DNA from: Acutalibacter sp.
GTDB lineage: Bacteria; Bacillota; Clostridia; Oscillospirales; Acutalibacteraceae
Reading direction: 5' to 3'
Assembly: GCA_020025775.1 (NCBI GenBank)
Contig: JAHHRN010000005.1
Location: 62,001 to 126,000, forward strand
DNA: 64,000 nucleotides
Shown: positions 46,138-54,203 of the stretch, one piece after another
Layout: every line of letters starts with the position of its first letter
Position numbering within the stretch: position 1 is the first letter of the stretch
The notes under the pieces: generated by a model
What the model was told of the DNA's origin: nothing
Seen by the model: only the letters and a program-made list of their open reading frames with translations
Databases searched by the model: none
Program-made: the position numbers and the translations under genes

Positions 46138-47820
46138 ATGAATTATGATTCTTTATGTATGGGTTGCATGCAGGAAATCGGCGATGCACAGGAGTGTCCG
46201 CATTGCGGTTTCTCAAAAGAGGCTATGCAGCTTGCGCCGAAGCTTCCTTTCAGAACGCTCATCGGCGGCCGTTATTTGGTCGGTAGAGTTTTACTTTCCG
46301 GCGGCGACGGTGTGACTTACATGGGCTTCGACTGTGAACGCCATGTAAATGTAACCATTCGAGAATTTTTACCGGAACAGCACATTCTCCGTGAGGCGGA
46401 TCATACAGATGTTCGCGTAAAACGCGGCAGTGAACTGCTTTATCGAGACGGCTTAAATGCTTTCTTAGAACTGTTCAGAAAGCTGGCTCGTGTTCGCTCT
46501 CTCCATGCGGTGATTCCGGTTTTGGATATTTTAGAAGAAAACGGCACCGCTTACGCGATTTCGGAATATGTTGAGACCATGAGTCTTCGCGATTTCCTTT
46601 TAAAGAGCAGAACCGGCACGCTTTCTTTTGAACAGACCAAGACCTTACTTATGCCCGTGGTTTCCACCATGTCTCAGCTTCATGAAATGGGTATTTTCCA
46701 CGGTGCTATTTCTCCTAATACATTAAGACTCGGCAGAGACGGTAAAATCCGCATCACCGAATTTATGATTCCCGATGCACGTGCTATGGGCAGTGCCTTG
46801 GAAGCGGAACTTACACCCGGCTATGCCGCAATCGAGCAGTATAGCAGAAATACCGAAATCGGTGCATGGACCGACGTATACGCGTTTGGTGCTGTCACCT
46901 ACAGAATGATTGTCGGCAGTACACCGCCCGAAGCTTTAGAGCGTGTCACCAACGACAAGCTGCTCATTCCGGCGAAAATTGCCGAGGAGCTTCCCGCCTA
47001 TGTCGTAAGCGCCATTCAAAATGCGCTGGCGATTGAGCCGAAGTACCGTACAAAATCCATCGACGAATACAGAGAAGAACTTTCTGGCTCACCGAAACTA
47101 ATTGAAAGCACCAAAGCGGCGGCAGCTGCTGCGGCACATGCCAAAACCAGTGAAGAGGAAGAAAAGGAAAGAAAGCGCAAGGAGCAAATGCGCAAGGAAA
47201 TTTTAAGAAAAGAAGAGCAAACGAAAATTCTTATCATCTCCTTTTGCGTGTGCTTGGCACTCGGTCTTTTAGGTCTTGGTATTTATCTTTTCGTCACACG
47301 CGAACCGGCTGATGCCAATGCCAATGTGCCCGACACCGAGCAAGTGAATGCACAGGATGAGCTTGTGGATGTTCCGGATTTTAAGGGGCAGAGCTACCAG
47401 AGAATTTCGGAAGATGAAGTTTTAAATGAACGCTTCCACTTTATTGTATCCTACGATTACAGTAAAGATATTGAAGAGGGCTTCATCCTTTCGCAGGGCA
47501 CAGAAGCAGGTAAAAAATTACCCAAGGGCTCCGATTTAAAGATCACCGTCAGCAAGGGTATTGAGTATGTAACTTTGCCCGATGTTTCCGGTATGCAGTA
47601 TGATAAGGCAGTTGAAACTTTGGTTTCCGCCGGCTTCAAATGCACAAAGGTTGTGAAAGAAAACGACGGTTCACATACCGCAGATATTGTCATTGCAACC
47701 ACACCGGTACACGGTAAGGAATACGAAAAAGGCAAGGAGATTTTCGTTCAGGTTTGGGGCGAAGCTCCCACCGAAGCACCGACCGGTATCGGCGCTTGGA
47801 TGCCCGGAATTTTCGAATAA
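46138..47820 (+). CDS. PASTA-domain Ser/Thr protein kinase-like protein, probable pseudokinase
   Basis: A 560-residue membrane protein. Residues 7-23 form a short zinc ribbon (CMGC...CPHC). Residues 45-300 are a protein-kinase fold, but the catalytic set is gone: the glycine loop reads LLSGGDGVTY, the VAIK lysine is Arg75 (NVTIREF), HRD reads HGA (188-190), and DFG reads EFM (208-210). A coiled charged linker (about 320-360), a transmembrane helix (about 364-385) and two extracellular PASTA domains follow (LVDVPDFKGQ; YVTLPDVSGMQYDKAVETLV), ending with a Thr/Pro-rich tail. PASTA domains bind cell-wall muropeptides. It has its own promoter and terminator. An active PknB-type kinase would be expected elsewhere. 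Confidence 0.85.
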   Translation: MNYDSLCMGCMQEIGDAQECPHCGFSKEAMQLAPKLPFRTLIGGRYLVGRVLLSGGDGVTYMGFDCERHVNVTIREFLPEQHILREADHTDVRVKRGSELLYRDGLNAFLELFRKLARVRSLHAVIPVLDILEENGTAYAISEYVETMSLRDFLLKSRTGTLSFEQTKTLLMPVVSTMSQLHEMGIFHGAISPNTLRLGRDGKIRITEFMIPDARAMGSALEAELTPGYAAIEQYSRNTEIGAWTDVYAFGAVTYRMIVGSTPPEALERVTNDKLLIPAKIAEELPAYVVSAIQNALAIEPKYRTKSIDEYREELSGSPKLIESTKAAAAAAAHAKTSEEEEKERKRKEQMRKEILRKEEQTKILIISFCVCLALGLLGLGIYLFVTREPADANANVPDTEQVNAQDELVDVPDFKGQSYQRISEDEVLNERFHFIVSYDYSKDIEEGFILSQGTEAGKKLPKGSDLKITVSKGIEYVTLPDVSGMQYDKAVETLVSAGFKCTKVVKENDGSHTADIVIATTPVHGKEYEKGKEIFVQVWGEAPTEAPTGIGAWMPGIFE

Positions 47821-47844
47821 TTCCTTTTAAAAAATAAAACATAA

Positions 47845-47882
47845 AAAGAAGCAGTAAGATTTTTCTTACTGCTTCTTTTTTT
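47845..47882 (+). terminator. Terminator after the pseudokinase gene
   Basis: AGAAGCAGTAAG / CTTACTGCTTCT stem, T-rich loop, long T run. Confidence 0.92.
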
Positions 47883-47901
47883 ACGCCGAAACCGCCGAAA
47901 G

Positions 47902-47939
47902 CCTTGTAAAATCAAGGATGCAACCGTCGGTTGCGACCG
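47902..47939 (+). promoter_or_regulatory. Cluster of palindromes upstream of the condensation-type unit
   Basis: CCTTG/CAAGG, GCAACCGTCGGTTGC (47920-47934, perfect apart from its centre) and the overlapping CGGTTGCGACCG. Candidate operator. A TATACT follows at about 47994. Confidence 0.4.
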
Positions 47940-48058
47940 TAATTGCTACCATTTTGCAACCCAAAATCGGCAGACAAAGCGAAAAAAAGCAGGTATACTA
48001 AGGCCACAACAAAAGACACGGGGCACAAAAAAAGTCCCCCTAAAAAGGAGAAAAAATT

Positions 48059-48331
48059 ATGAACTTTCAAAAATATATCGATAAATCCTTAAGAAACTGC
48101 CCGTCCACCGAAGCCCTTTTACAGTTTAAAAAACACATGGCAAACAAGATGGAAAAACGTGCCGAGGAAATTCGCGCGGCAGGCCTTAACGATGAAAAAG
48201 TGCTTTACGATTTAATCCTTTCCCTCTATCCGAATTTAGAGGAACGCTTCAGAAGCTTCGTCCCGGTGGTTCGCTCCAATGTCAGCATTTGGGATATGAC
48301 CAATAAGAGAATGGGATGGTACGCTATATGA
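48059..48331 (+). CDS. Small helical protein resembling a permease-prefix domain
   Basis: A 90-residue protein preceded by AAAAGGAG. Its first 60 residues (FQKYIDKSLRNCPSTEALLQF; KMEKRAEEIRAAGLNDEKVLYDLIL) look like the short helical permease prefix domain found in front of many clostridial membrane proteins: a helix, then an acidic helix with an A-G-L-N/S-D-E-K/A turn. It has no membrane segment itself. The last codons overlap the start of the next gene by four bases (ATGA), so the pair is made together. The function is unknown; a scaffold or regulator of the downstream acyltransferase is a guess. Confidence 0.65.
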   Translation: MNFQKYIDKSLRNCPSTEALLQFKKHMANKMEKRAEEIRAAGLNDEKVLYDLILSLYPNLEERFRSFVPVVRSNVSIWDMTNKRMGWYAI

Positions 48332-49602
48332 ATAAAATCCAAAAAGCCGAGCTTTGGGATAACATGCATTTTATGTTCCGCGAATACAATGACCGTATGG
48401 TGCATGTCGATCTTACCTACGATTATGTAATTGACCCCGAAAGCTTCAAAACGGTTTTGATTTGCTTTTTGGAGCGCGCGCCGATTTTACATGCTTCCTT
48501 TCAAAAAAATGCCTTGCGCAATTTCTGGGAAGTCGCTAAATACCGTATTGACGATGTGGTCATGGTAGCAGAACCGAAAAATATCGAAGAAGCCAAAACG
48601 GAATTTTTAATGCAGTACATTCCGCCCGAAAGCGAACTGCAAATGAAAATTGCCCTCTTCTATGAGGGTAAGACTACACACCTTTGCCTGGTAGTGAATC
48701 ACATGTGCATGGACGGCGGCGACCTCAAATATTTTCTCTATGCCCTTGCCAAAGCGTATTCGGATTATGTGGAACGAGGCATCAGCCCCGTCAAGCTTCG
48801 TATGGGTGACCGTGCCTTCGAAACCGTTTATGACGGCTTCGAGGAAGAAGACAAAGAAGAGGCGAAGCATCTTTATAAAAATGTTTGCAGTAAGGACGAC
48901 CATAAGTTCCCCTTAACACCGCCAAGCGAATCGGATACCTCTTTCCTTGTAAAACGCAAAATTTCGAAAGAAATGTTTTTGAAGCTGAAAGAAAACGGCA
49001 AAGCACACGGCGCAACTATCAATGACGTGTTGGTTGCTGCCTATATAGACAGCCTCTACCGACTTTTGTCTTTGAATGCCAACGAAGCACTTTCCGTTGC
49101 CTGCGCTATGGATCTTCGCCGTTATAAGAAAGACAGAGAAAGCGACGGCTTAACCAATCAAACTGCGTTTATGCAGTGCGGCGTTTCTCAGCGTGGCGTG
49201 GATATTTGGGAGACTCTTGCCGCAGTTACAGAAAGCAGTAACGAGGCGAAGCAGGATAAATTTGCCGGTCTTTACGGCTTGCCGATTTTGGCGGCATGCT
49301 ATAAATATCTGCCCCACGCCTTGAGTGAAAAAATCATCAAGCTCGGTTATCGCAACCCCTATATCTCCATGAGCAATATCGGTGTGTTAGATGCCAAAAA
49401 GCTGGCGTTCTGCGACGTTATGCCGAAGGACGGCTATATGTCCGGCGCAGTAAAATATAAACCCTTCATTTTGCTTTCCGCCACCACCTTACAAGAGGTG
49501 TTAACCCTTTCTATGTGCACGAAAGGTAGCAAGCAGGACCGTCAGCTTATCGAACACTTCTTTGACCTCTTAGAAGAAAGTCTGCAAAAGCTTGCGGCTT
49601 GA
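48328..49602 (+). CDS. Condensation-domain-like acyltransferase
   Basis: A 424-residue protein of the chloramphenicol-acetyltransferase/condensation superfamily. The key motif NHMCMDGGDLKYFLYALAKAY lies near residue 125 and matches HHxxxDG, with Asn in place of the first His. The later region ISMSNIGVLD and the floor-loop-like GATINDVLVAAYIDSLYRLL also fit. It resembles stand-alone condensation/alcohol acyltransferases (PapA5/DUF1298-like) more than a module of a peptide synthetase, because no adenylation or carrier domain is near. The start at 48328 overlaps the preceding stop (ATGA); an in-frame ATG at 48316 is less likely. Substrate unknown. Confidence 0.7.
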   Translation: MNKIQKAELWDNMHFMFREYNDRMVHVDLTYDYVIDPESFKTVLICFLERAPILHASFQKNALRNFWEVAKYRIDDVVMVAEPKNIEEAKTEFLMQYIPPESELQMKIALFYEGKTTHLCLVVNHMCMDGGDLKYFLYALAKAYSDYVERGISPVKLRMGDRAFETVYDGFEEEDKEEAKHLYKNVCSKDDHKFPLTPPSESDTSFLVKRKISKEMFLKLKENGKAHGATINDVLVAAYIDSLYRLLSLNANEALSVACAMDLRRYKKDRESDGLTNQTAFMQCGVSQRGVDIWETLAAVTESSNEAKQDKFAGLYGLPILAACYKYLPHALSEKIIKLGYRNPYISMSNIGVLDAKKLAFCDVMPKDGYMSGAVKYKPFILLSATTLQEVLTLSMCTKGSKQDRQLIEHFFDLLEESLQKLAA

Positions 49603-49603
49603 T

Positions 49604-49632
49604 TTGCAAAAGTCTCTTAAATTTGGTATACT
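49604..49632 (+). promoter_or_regulatory. Promoter of the DUF2809-HD unit
   Basis: TTGCAA (49604-49609), 17-base spacer, TATACT (49627-49632); it begins right at the stop of the preceding gene. Confidence 0.65.
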
Positions 49633-49679
49633 GTGAAAAAACTTAGATGTGCTTTCTAAAGAAGAAAGAAGCGGAGTTT

Positions 49680-50078
49680 ATGCAGAAAACCACAAAACAG
49701 CGTTTATTTTATGGAGCGATTTTTGCCTTGCTCCTTGTGATAGAAGTCCTTATCGCCCTTTTTTCGCACAATACGTTTATCCGTTCTTATTTCGGAGATG
49801 TTTTGGTGATGCCGGCGATGTATTTCTTTTTGCGGATGCTCTTTCCGAATGCCTGCCGGCTCTTACCGCTGTATTTGTTCCTTTTCGCCGTTCTGGTAGA
49901 GGTGGGGCAGTATTTCGATTATGTTACTCTGCTCGGGCTTTCCCACATTCGCTTTTTTCGCATTCTTTTAGGTACATCCTTTTCCTGGGGCGATATTGCC
50001 TGCTATGCAGTGGGCGGCGTAGGCTGTGCTCTGTTTGAATGTTATAAATCCAAAATAGAAAAGAGACTGTTTTCATGA
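49680..50078 (+). CDS. DUF2809 family membrane protein
   Basis: A 132-residue protein with four hydrophobic segments. Family features are LVIEVLIALFSHNTFIRSYFGDVLVMPAMY, FAVLVEVGQYFDYVTLLGL and ILLGTSFSWGDIACYAVGG, given here in parts; these match DUF2809, found widely in Firmicutes and Bacteroidetes and of unknown role. The ATG at 49680 follows AGCGGAG by three bases; an earlier in-frame ATG at 49647 lacks a good SD. Its stop overlaps the next start by four bases (ATGA), so it is co-translated with an HD-domain hydrolase. Confidence 0.82.
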   Translation: MQKTTKQRLFYGAIFALLLVIEVLIALFSHNTFIRSYFGDVLVMPAMYFFLRMLFPNACRLLPLYLFLFAVLVEVGQYFDYVTLLGLSHIRFFRILLGTSFSWGDIACYAVGGVGCALFECYKSKIEKRLFS

Positions 50079-50620
50079 ATCCCTATGCGATTGAAACCTA
50101 TTATGGGCATTTTTTTGACCCGACCGAGCCAACGGCGGAGGATATAGACCTGCGTGATATTGCACATGCGCTGTCGCTTTTAACCCGTGCCAACGGGCAC
50201 TTTAAAGAATTTTATTCCGTGGCGCGCCATTCGCTTAACTGTGCCTATGAAGCCAAGGCGAGGGGAGACTCTCGGCGCATCCAGCTTTTTGCGCTTTTAC
50301 ATGACGGGGCAGAAAGCTATATCGGGGATTTAACCAGACCCCTGCGCCGTCATTTGCCGCAGTTTACACAATACGAACGTGTGCTGCAAGCTTTAATTTT
50401 CGAAAAATATGCCGATACGGCTTTAACCGAAGCGGAACAGGCAGAGGTCAAGGCGATTGACGATGCCATGCTCTATCATGAGTTTTTGACCTTCCGCGGC
50501 ATGGCACTGTTTGAAACTGTCCCGCCGCTTGCTATTTCCCTGTCTTATGATTCCAAAACACCCGCCGAAACCGAAGCGGAATTTTTAGAGGTTTATGCTT
50601 CTTTAAAGGATGCTCTTTAA
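50075..50620 (+). CDS. HD-domain phosphohydrolase (YfbR-like)
   Basis: A 181-residue HD-superfamily hydrolase. The metal-binding residues appear as ARHSLNCAYEA near residue 48, ALLHDGAESYIGDLTRPLR near 76 and AIDDAMLYHEF near 133. This arrangement is like YfbR/YedJ-type nucleotide phosphohydrolases and phage-encoded relatives. A 5'-deoxynucleotidase role is possible, but the substrate cannot be read from sequence. The ATG overlaps the preceding DUF2809 stop. A strong terminator follows. Confidence 0.82.
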   Translation: MNPYAIETYYGHFFDPTEPTAEDIDLRDIAHALSLLTRANGHFKEFYSVARHSLNCAYEAKARGDSRRIQLFALLHDGAESYIGDLTRPLRRHLPQFTQYERVLQALIFEKYADTALTEAEQAEVKAIDDAMLYHEFLTFRGMALFETVPPLAISLSYDSKTPAETEAEFLEVYASLKDAL

Positions 50621-50642
50621 AAAGCATAACAGAAAAAACATA

Positions 50643-50682
50643 AAAAATGCTCTATCCTTTTTCGGACAGAGCATTTTTTTTT
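50643..50682 (+). terminator. Terminator after the HD hydrolase gene
   Basis: AAAATGCTCTATCC / GGACAGAGCATTTT stem with long T run. Confidence 0.9.
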
Positions 50683-50691
50683 CGCAAAAAG

Positions 50692-50720
50692 AAAAGACTG
50701 CTCTTTTGAGCAGCCTTTTT
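50692..50720 (-). terminator. Terminator after the NahK-like gene
   Basis: On the minus strand GGCTGCTC / GAGCAGTC around AAAA, followed by a T-rich stretch. Confidence 0.85.
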
Positions 50721-50727
50721 ATCGTTT

Positions 50728-51840
50728 TTATTTTGCGGCTTCCATGGTAATGGCTTTCATTTCGTCCATCTTGTGTTCAATGTCGGCTACAAGGGTAAAC
50801 TGGGTGTGGCAACGAACTAAGTTGTGCTCGGGATAGAGCGTCTTGAAGTAAGTGTCACCGCTTAAGTAGTCGGTTAAGAAACGCATACCGCATTCAAAGG
50901 TCATCAGCTTTGCGGAGAAGGGGAGATTCTCGATTTCTGCAGAGGTGAGGCTGTTTTTAGCGGAGCTTAAATAGCCCTCAACATAAGCTTTGTAAAGCGG
51001 AAGGCTTAAAGAAACCTTAGAAAGGTCTTTTTCGTCCTCGCTTGCAGTGTTTGCACCGAAACGAATACTGTCACCGAAGTCATACAGTGCGGAACCCGGC
51101 ATAATGGTGTCGAGGTCGATTACGCAAACGCCTTCGTTGGTTTTGTTGTCAAACAAAATGTTGTTGAGCTTTGTGTCGTTGTGGGTTACACGAACCGGAA
51201 TATCGCCGGAAGCGATTAAATCTAAAATTACATGGGTGTCGGCTTCTCTGTCTAAAACGAACTGAATTTCTTTTTGAACAGAAGCACGTCTGCCGACCTT
51301 GTCTTCTTCCACGGCCTTTTTGAAATCCAAGAATCTGGAATAGGTGTTGTGGAAATTCGGAATGGTTTCGTAGAGCTTGTCTGCCGGATAATCGGATAAA
51401 GACTGCTGGAAGGCACCGAAAGCCTTACCGGCATTATAGAAAACTTCTTCGTTTTCTATCTTGTTGCAGGTGTAAACATCACCGACATGGCGATAGCAGC
51501 GCCATGCTGCACCGTCCTCATCCAAAACATAATATTTACCGTCAGCAGTGTTTTTGAAATGTAAGGTTTCACGGCTGGGGTCGCCGCCTCTTTCTTTAAT
51601 ACGCTCACGAAGGAAGCCGGTTACACCGGAAATATTGCTCATTAAACCTTCCACGTTTTGGAAAACGTTGGTGTTAATCTTCTGTACAACGTAATCTTTG
51701 TCACTGCCGTCTGCCTGTTCAAAATGCAGGACGCAGGTAAAGTTGATAAGACCGTTATTTATAGTCTCTGAGGAAGTGAATTTTCCATCAAGCTGAAAAC
51801 TCTTTTGGATAAACGCAATTTTTTGCGCATTAAGTTCCAA
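50728..51840 (-). CDS. Sugar phosphotransferase, N-acetylhexosamine 1-kinase (NahK)-like
   Basis: An APH-superfamily kinase of 370 residues. The pattern follows NahK from bifidobacteria, which phosphorylates GlcNAc/GalNAc at C1 in mucin and milk-glycan use: GLINFTCVLHF near the start, YVVQKINTNVFQNVEGLMSNI near 52, the catalytic loop RVTHNDTKLNNILFD near 215, and the metal-binding VIDLDTIMPGSALYDFGDSIRFG near 240 (in parts). The activity is inferred from these motifs; other small-molecule kinases share them. The start is taken as TTG at 51840, five bases after GGTGGGGG; a GTG at 51852 lies upstream. The promoter is TTGACG-17-TATAAT. Confidence 0.75.
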   Translation of the reverse strand: MELNAQKIAFIQKSFQLDGKFTSSETINNGLINFTCVLHFEQADGSDKDYVVQKINTNVFQNVEGLMSNISGVTGFLRERIKERGGDPSRETLHFKNTADGKYYVLDEDGAAWRCYRHVGDVYTCNKIENEEVFYNAGKAFGAFQQSLSDYPADKLYETIPNFHNTYSRFLDFKKAVEEDKVGRRASVQKEIQFVLDREADTHVILDLIASGDIPVRVTHNDTKLNNILFDNKTNEGVCVIDLDTIMPGSALYDFGDSIRFGANTASEDEKDLSKVSLSLPLYKAYVEGYLSSAKNSLTSAEIENLPFSAKLMTFECGMRFLTDYLSGDTYFKTLYPEHNLVRCHTQFTLVADIEHKMDEMKAITMEAAK

Positions 51841-51881
51841 AATTTCCCCCACCTTTCTTATTTGATTTTAATTATTTAAGC

Positions 51882-51910
51882 ATTATACACGATATTTTTT
51901 AATTCGTCAA
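51882..51910 (-). promoter_or_regulatory. Promoter of the NahK-like gene
   Basis: TTGACG (51910-51905), 17-base spacer, perfect TATAAT (51887-51882) on the minus strand. Confidence 0.8.
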
Positions 51911-51959
51911 CTAAAACGCGATTTCTGCCTAAAAACTCACCCTTTTTTCGGAAAATATC

Positions 51960-51988
51960 TTTACATATGCCCCGTTTTGGGCTAGAAT
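51960..51988 (+). promoter_or_regulatory. Promoter of the pyrH-polC run
   Basis: TTTACA (51960-51965), 17-base spacer, TAGAAT (51983-51988). A small hairpin CGAGAAA/TTTCTCG lies in the leader near 52008-52029. Confidence 0.65.
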
Positions 51989-52055
51989 AATAATATCTAT
52001 AAATATGCTCGAGAAAAAGAATTTCTCGACGAAAATGACGGAGGTAAAATAGAGT

Positions 52056-52760
52056 ATGGAACCCGCTTATAAAAGAATTTTATTAAAGCTTTCCGGCGAA
52101 GTATTGGCCGGTGACCAAAAGAAAGGCATTGATTTTGATACAGTTCAGGAAATCTGCAAATGGGTAAATGAAACCGCAAAGCTCGGCGTACAAATCGGCT
52201 TGGTTGTCGGCGGCGGCAACTTCTGGAGAGGCCGTTCTTCCGGCGAAATGGACAGAACCCGTGCCGACCATATCGGTATGCTTGCAACCGCGATGAATGC
52301 TTTGGCACTTGCCGATGCACTCGAGCAGTACGGCTTAGAGGTTCGAGTACAGACCGCGATTGAAATGCGTCAGGTCGCAGAGCCCTATATCCGCAATAAG
52401 GCAATCCGCCACATGGAAAAGGGCAGAGTCGTTATCTTCGGCTGTGGCACAGGTAACCCCTTCTTCTCCACCGATACCGCAGCAGCGCTTAGAGCCGCTG
52501 AAATTGATGCTGACATCATCTTCAAGGCAACCAACGTAGACGGCGTTTACGATAAGGACCCCAACAAGTTCGACGATGCTGTGAAGTTCGACACCCTCAG
52601 CCATACCGAAGTTTTGAGCAAGGGTCTTGCGGTTATGGATGCTACCGCAGCTTCTCTTTGCCGTGATAACGAGATTCCGATTTTGGTCTTCGACCTTTCC
52701 GACCCCGAAAATATTTTAAGAGCGGCAAAGGGCGAAAACATCGGTACAATCGTAAAATAA
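52056..52760 (+). CDS. pyrH: UMP kinase
   Basis: Phosphorylates UMP to UDP; a hexameric amino-acid-kinase-fold enzyme unrelated to eukaryotic UMP kinases. The 234-residue protein begins YKRILLKLSGEVLAG, then IGLVVGGGNFWRGR near residue 47, ADHIGMLATAMNALALADAL near 70, the substrate loop GCGTGNPFFSTDTAAALRA near 129 and KATNVDGVYDKDP near 158. SD GGAGG precedes the ATG. It is the first gene of the conserved pyrH-frr-uppS-cdsA-dxr-rseP-ispG-polC block; the usual upstream genes rpsB and tsf are not here. Confidence 0.95.
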   Translation: MEPAYKRILLKLSGEVLAGDQKKGIDFDTVQEICKWVNETAKLGVQIGLVVGGGNFWRGRSSGEMDRTRADHIGMLATAMNALALADALEQYGLEVRVQTAIEMRQVAEPYIRNKAIRHMEKGRVVIFGCGTGNPFFSTDTAAALRAAEIDADIIFKATNVDGVYDKDPNKFDDAVKFDTLSHTEVLSKGLAVMDATAASLCRDNEIPILVFDLSDPENILRAAKGENIGTIVK

Positions 52761-52864
52761 AGTAACCCCCGCAAAAGATTCCCGAAAGCACATGTTATAT
52801 GTGTATACAGAATAAAATAAAAATAAGAAAGGGCGAAAGACTTTCGCCGATAAAGGAGAACACT

Positions 52865-53419
52865 ATGCAGGAAATTTTTAACTTTGCAGAGCAGAAAATG
52901 GAAAAATCACTTCAGAGCCTTCACAATGAGTTTGTAACCATGCGTGCAGGCAGAGCTTCTGTTTCCCTTTTAGATAAGGTTCAGGTAGACTACTACGGTG
53001 TGCCCACACCCATACAGCAGATGGCAGCAGTTTCCGTTTCCGAAGGCAGAATTTTAGTGATTCAGCCGTGGGACGTTAGCACCATTGCAACGATTGAAAA
53101 AGCCATTCAGGCTTCCGACCTCGGTGTAAACCCGCAGGATGACGGTAAGGTAATCCGTCTCGTTTTCCCGCCTCTCACCGAGGAAAAGAGAAAACAGCTT
53201 GCAAAGGAAGTTAGCAAATACGGTGAAGAAACGAAGGTAGCTGTTCGTTCTACCCGTCGCGATGCAATCGACAAGCTTAAGAAGCTCAAGAAGGATAACG
53301 AAATCTCCGAGGATGAGATGCATGACGGCGAAGACAAGGTGCAGAAAATCACCGACAAGTTCATTAAGAAGATTGATGAAATGGTAGCCGAAAAAGAAAA
53401 GGACATCATGGAAATCTAA
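52865..53419 (+). CDS. frr: Ribosome recycling factor
   Basis: RRF splits post-termination ribosomes together with EF-G. The 184-residue protein shows FAEQKMEKSLQSLHNEFVTMRAGRAS at the start (in parts), VDYYGVPTPIQQMAAVSV near 38, IQPWDVSTIATIEKAI near 63 and VRSTRRDAIDKLKKLKKDNE near 125, all typical. The ATG at 52865 follows AAAGGAG; the longer frame from 52799 begins inside the leader, which also holds the small inverted repeat GGCGAAAG/CTTTCGCC. It lies between pyrH and uppS as in most Firmicutes. Confidence 0.96.
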   Translation: MQEIFNFAEQKMEKSLQSLHNEFVTMRAGRASVSLLDKVQVDYYGVPTPIQQMAAVSVSEGRILVIQPWDVSTIATIEKAIQASDLGVNPQDDGKVIRLVFPPLTEEKRKQLAKEVSKYGEETKVAVRSTRRDAIDKLKKLKKDNEISEDEMHDGEDKVQKITDKFIKKIDEMVAEKEKDIMEI

Positions 53420-53445
53420 GGGCGTTTTGCCAACAAGGAGAAACG

Positions 53446-54180
53446 ATGGATAAAAAAGATTTACCCGAGTTTTCCGTTTTACCGCGCCATGTCGGCATTA
53501 TTATGGACGGCAACGGCAGATGGGCAAAAAAAAGAGGTTTACCGCGCTATAAGGGGCATATTGAGGGCGCGAAAACCTTTCGTAAAATCGGCGAATTTGC
53601 AGGCGACCTCGGCATAGAATGTTTGACATTCTATGCCTTCTCTACAGAGAACTGGAAGCGTCCGCCCGAAGAGGTCAAAGCCATTATGGATTTGTTCCGC
53701 GAATACTTAAAGGAACTCGATGACCGCAAAGCCGAAAACGAAGAAAAGGGGATTAAGGTCAATTTCATAGGCGACCGTACCGGTATTCCTAAGGATATTT
53801 TAGCCATGATGAAGCACAGCGAGCGCATCACGGCGAAAAAGGACCACGTGATTTTGAATATCGCCATTAACTACGGCGGCAGACAGGAAATTTTACACAG
53901 CGTAAAAGAACTCGCGAAGGATGTGGAAAAAGGCAAGCTCAAGGCAAAGGACATCACCATGGATATGATTGATGCACACCTTTACACTGCCGGAATGCCC
54001 GACCCCGATTTAATCATCCGTCCGAGCGGCGAATACCGTATTTCTAACTTCCTGCTGTGGCAGTCGGCGTATTCTGAATTTTGGTATTCTGATGTTCTTT
54101 GGCCCGACTTCACCGAAGAAAACTTCGTGGAAGCTTTGCGTGCTTATGAGCACAGAAACCGCCGCTTTGGTGGGGTATAA
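53446..54180 (+). CDS. uppS: Isoprenyl transferase (undecaprenyl diphosphate synthase)
   Basis: Makes the C55 isoprenoid carrier for peptidoglycan and other surface polymers. The 244-residue protein has HVGIIMDGNGRWAKKRGLPR near residue 16 with the catalytic aspartate, GHIEGAKTFRKI near 37, CLTFYAFSTENWKRP near 62 and the C-terminal substrate-binding RPSGEYRISNFLLWQSAYSE near 192. The last matches the consensus R-x-x-x-x-x-R-x-S except that the usual GE is preceded by S and followed by Y, an ordinary variation. SD AAGGAG. Confidence 0.95.
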   Translation: MDKKDLPEFSVLPRHVGIIMDGNGRWAKKRGLPRYKGHIEGAKTFRKIGEFAGDLGIECLTFYAFSTENWKRPPEEVKAIMDLFREYLKELDDRKAENEEKGIKVNFIGDRTGIPKDILAMMKHSERITAKKDHVILNIAINYGGRQEILHSVKELAKDVEKGKLKAKDITMDMIDAHLYTAGMPDPDLIIRPSGEYRISNFLLWQSAYSEFWYSDVLWPDFTEENFVEALRAYEHRNRRFGGV

Positions 54181-54203
54181 AAGAAAATATGGAGGCATTT
54201 TAA

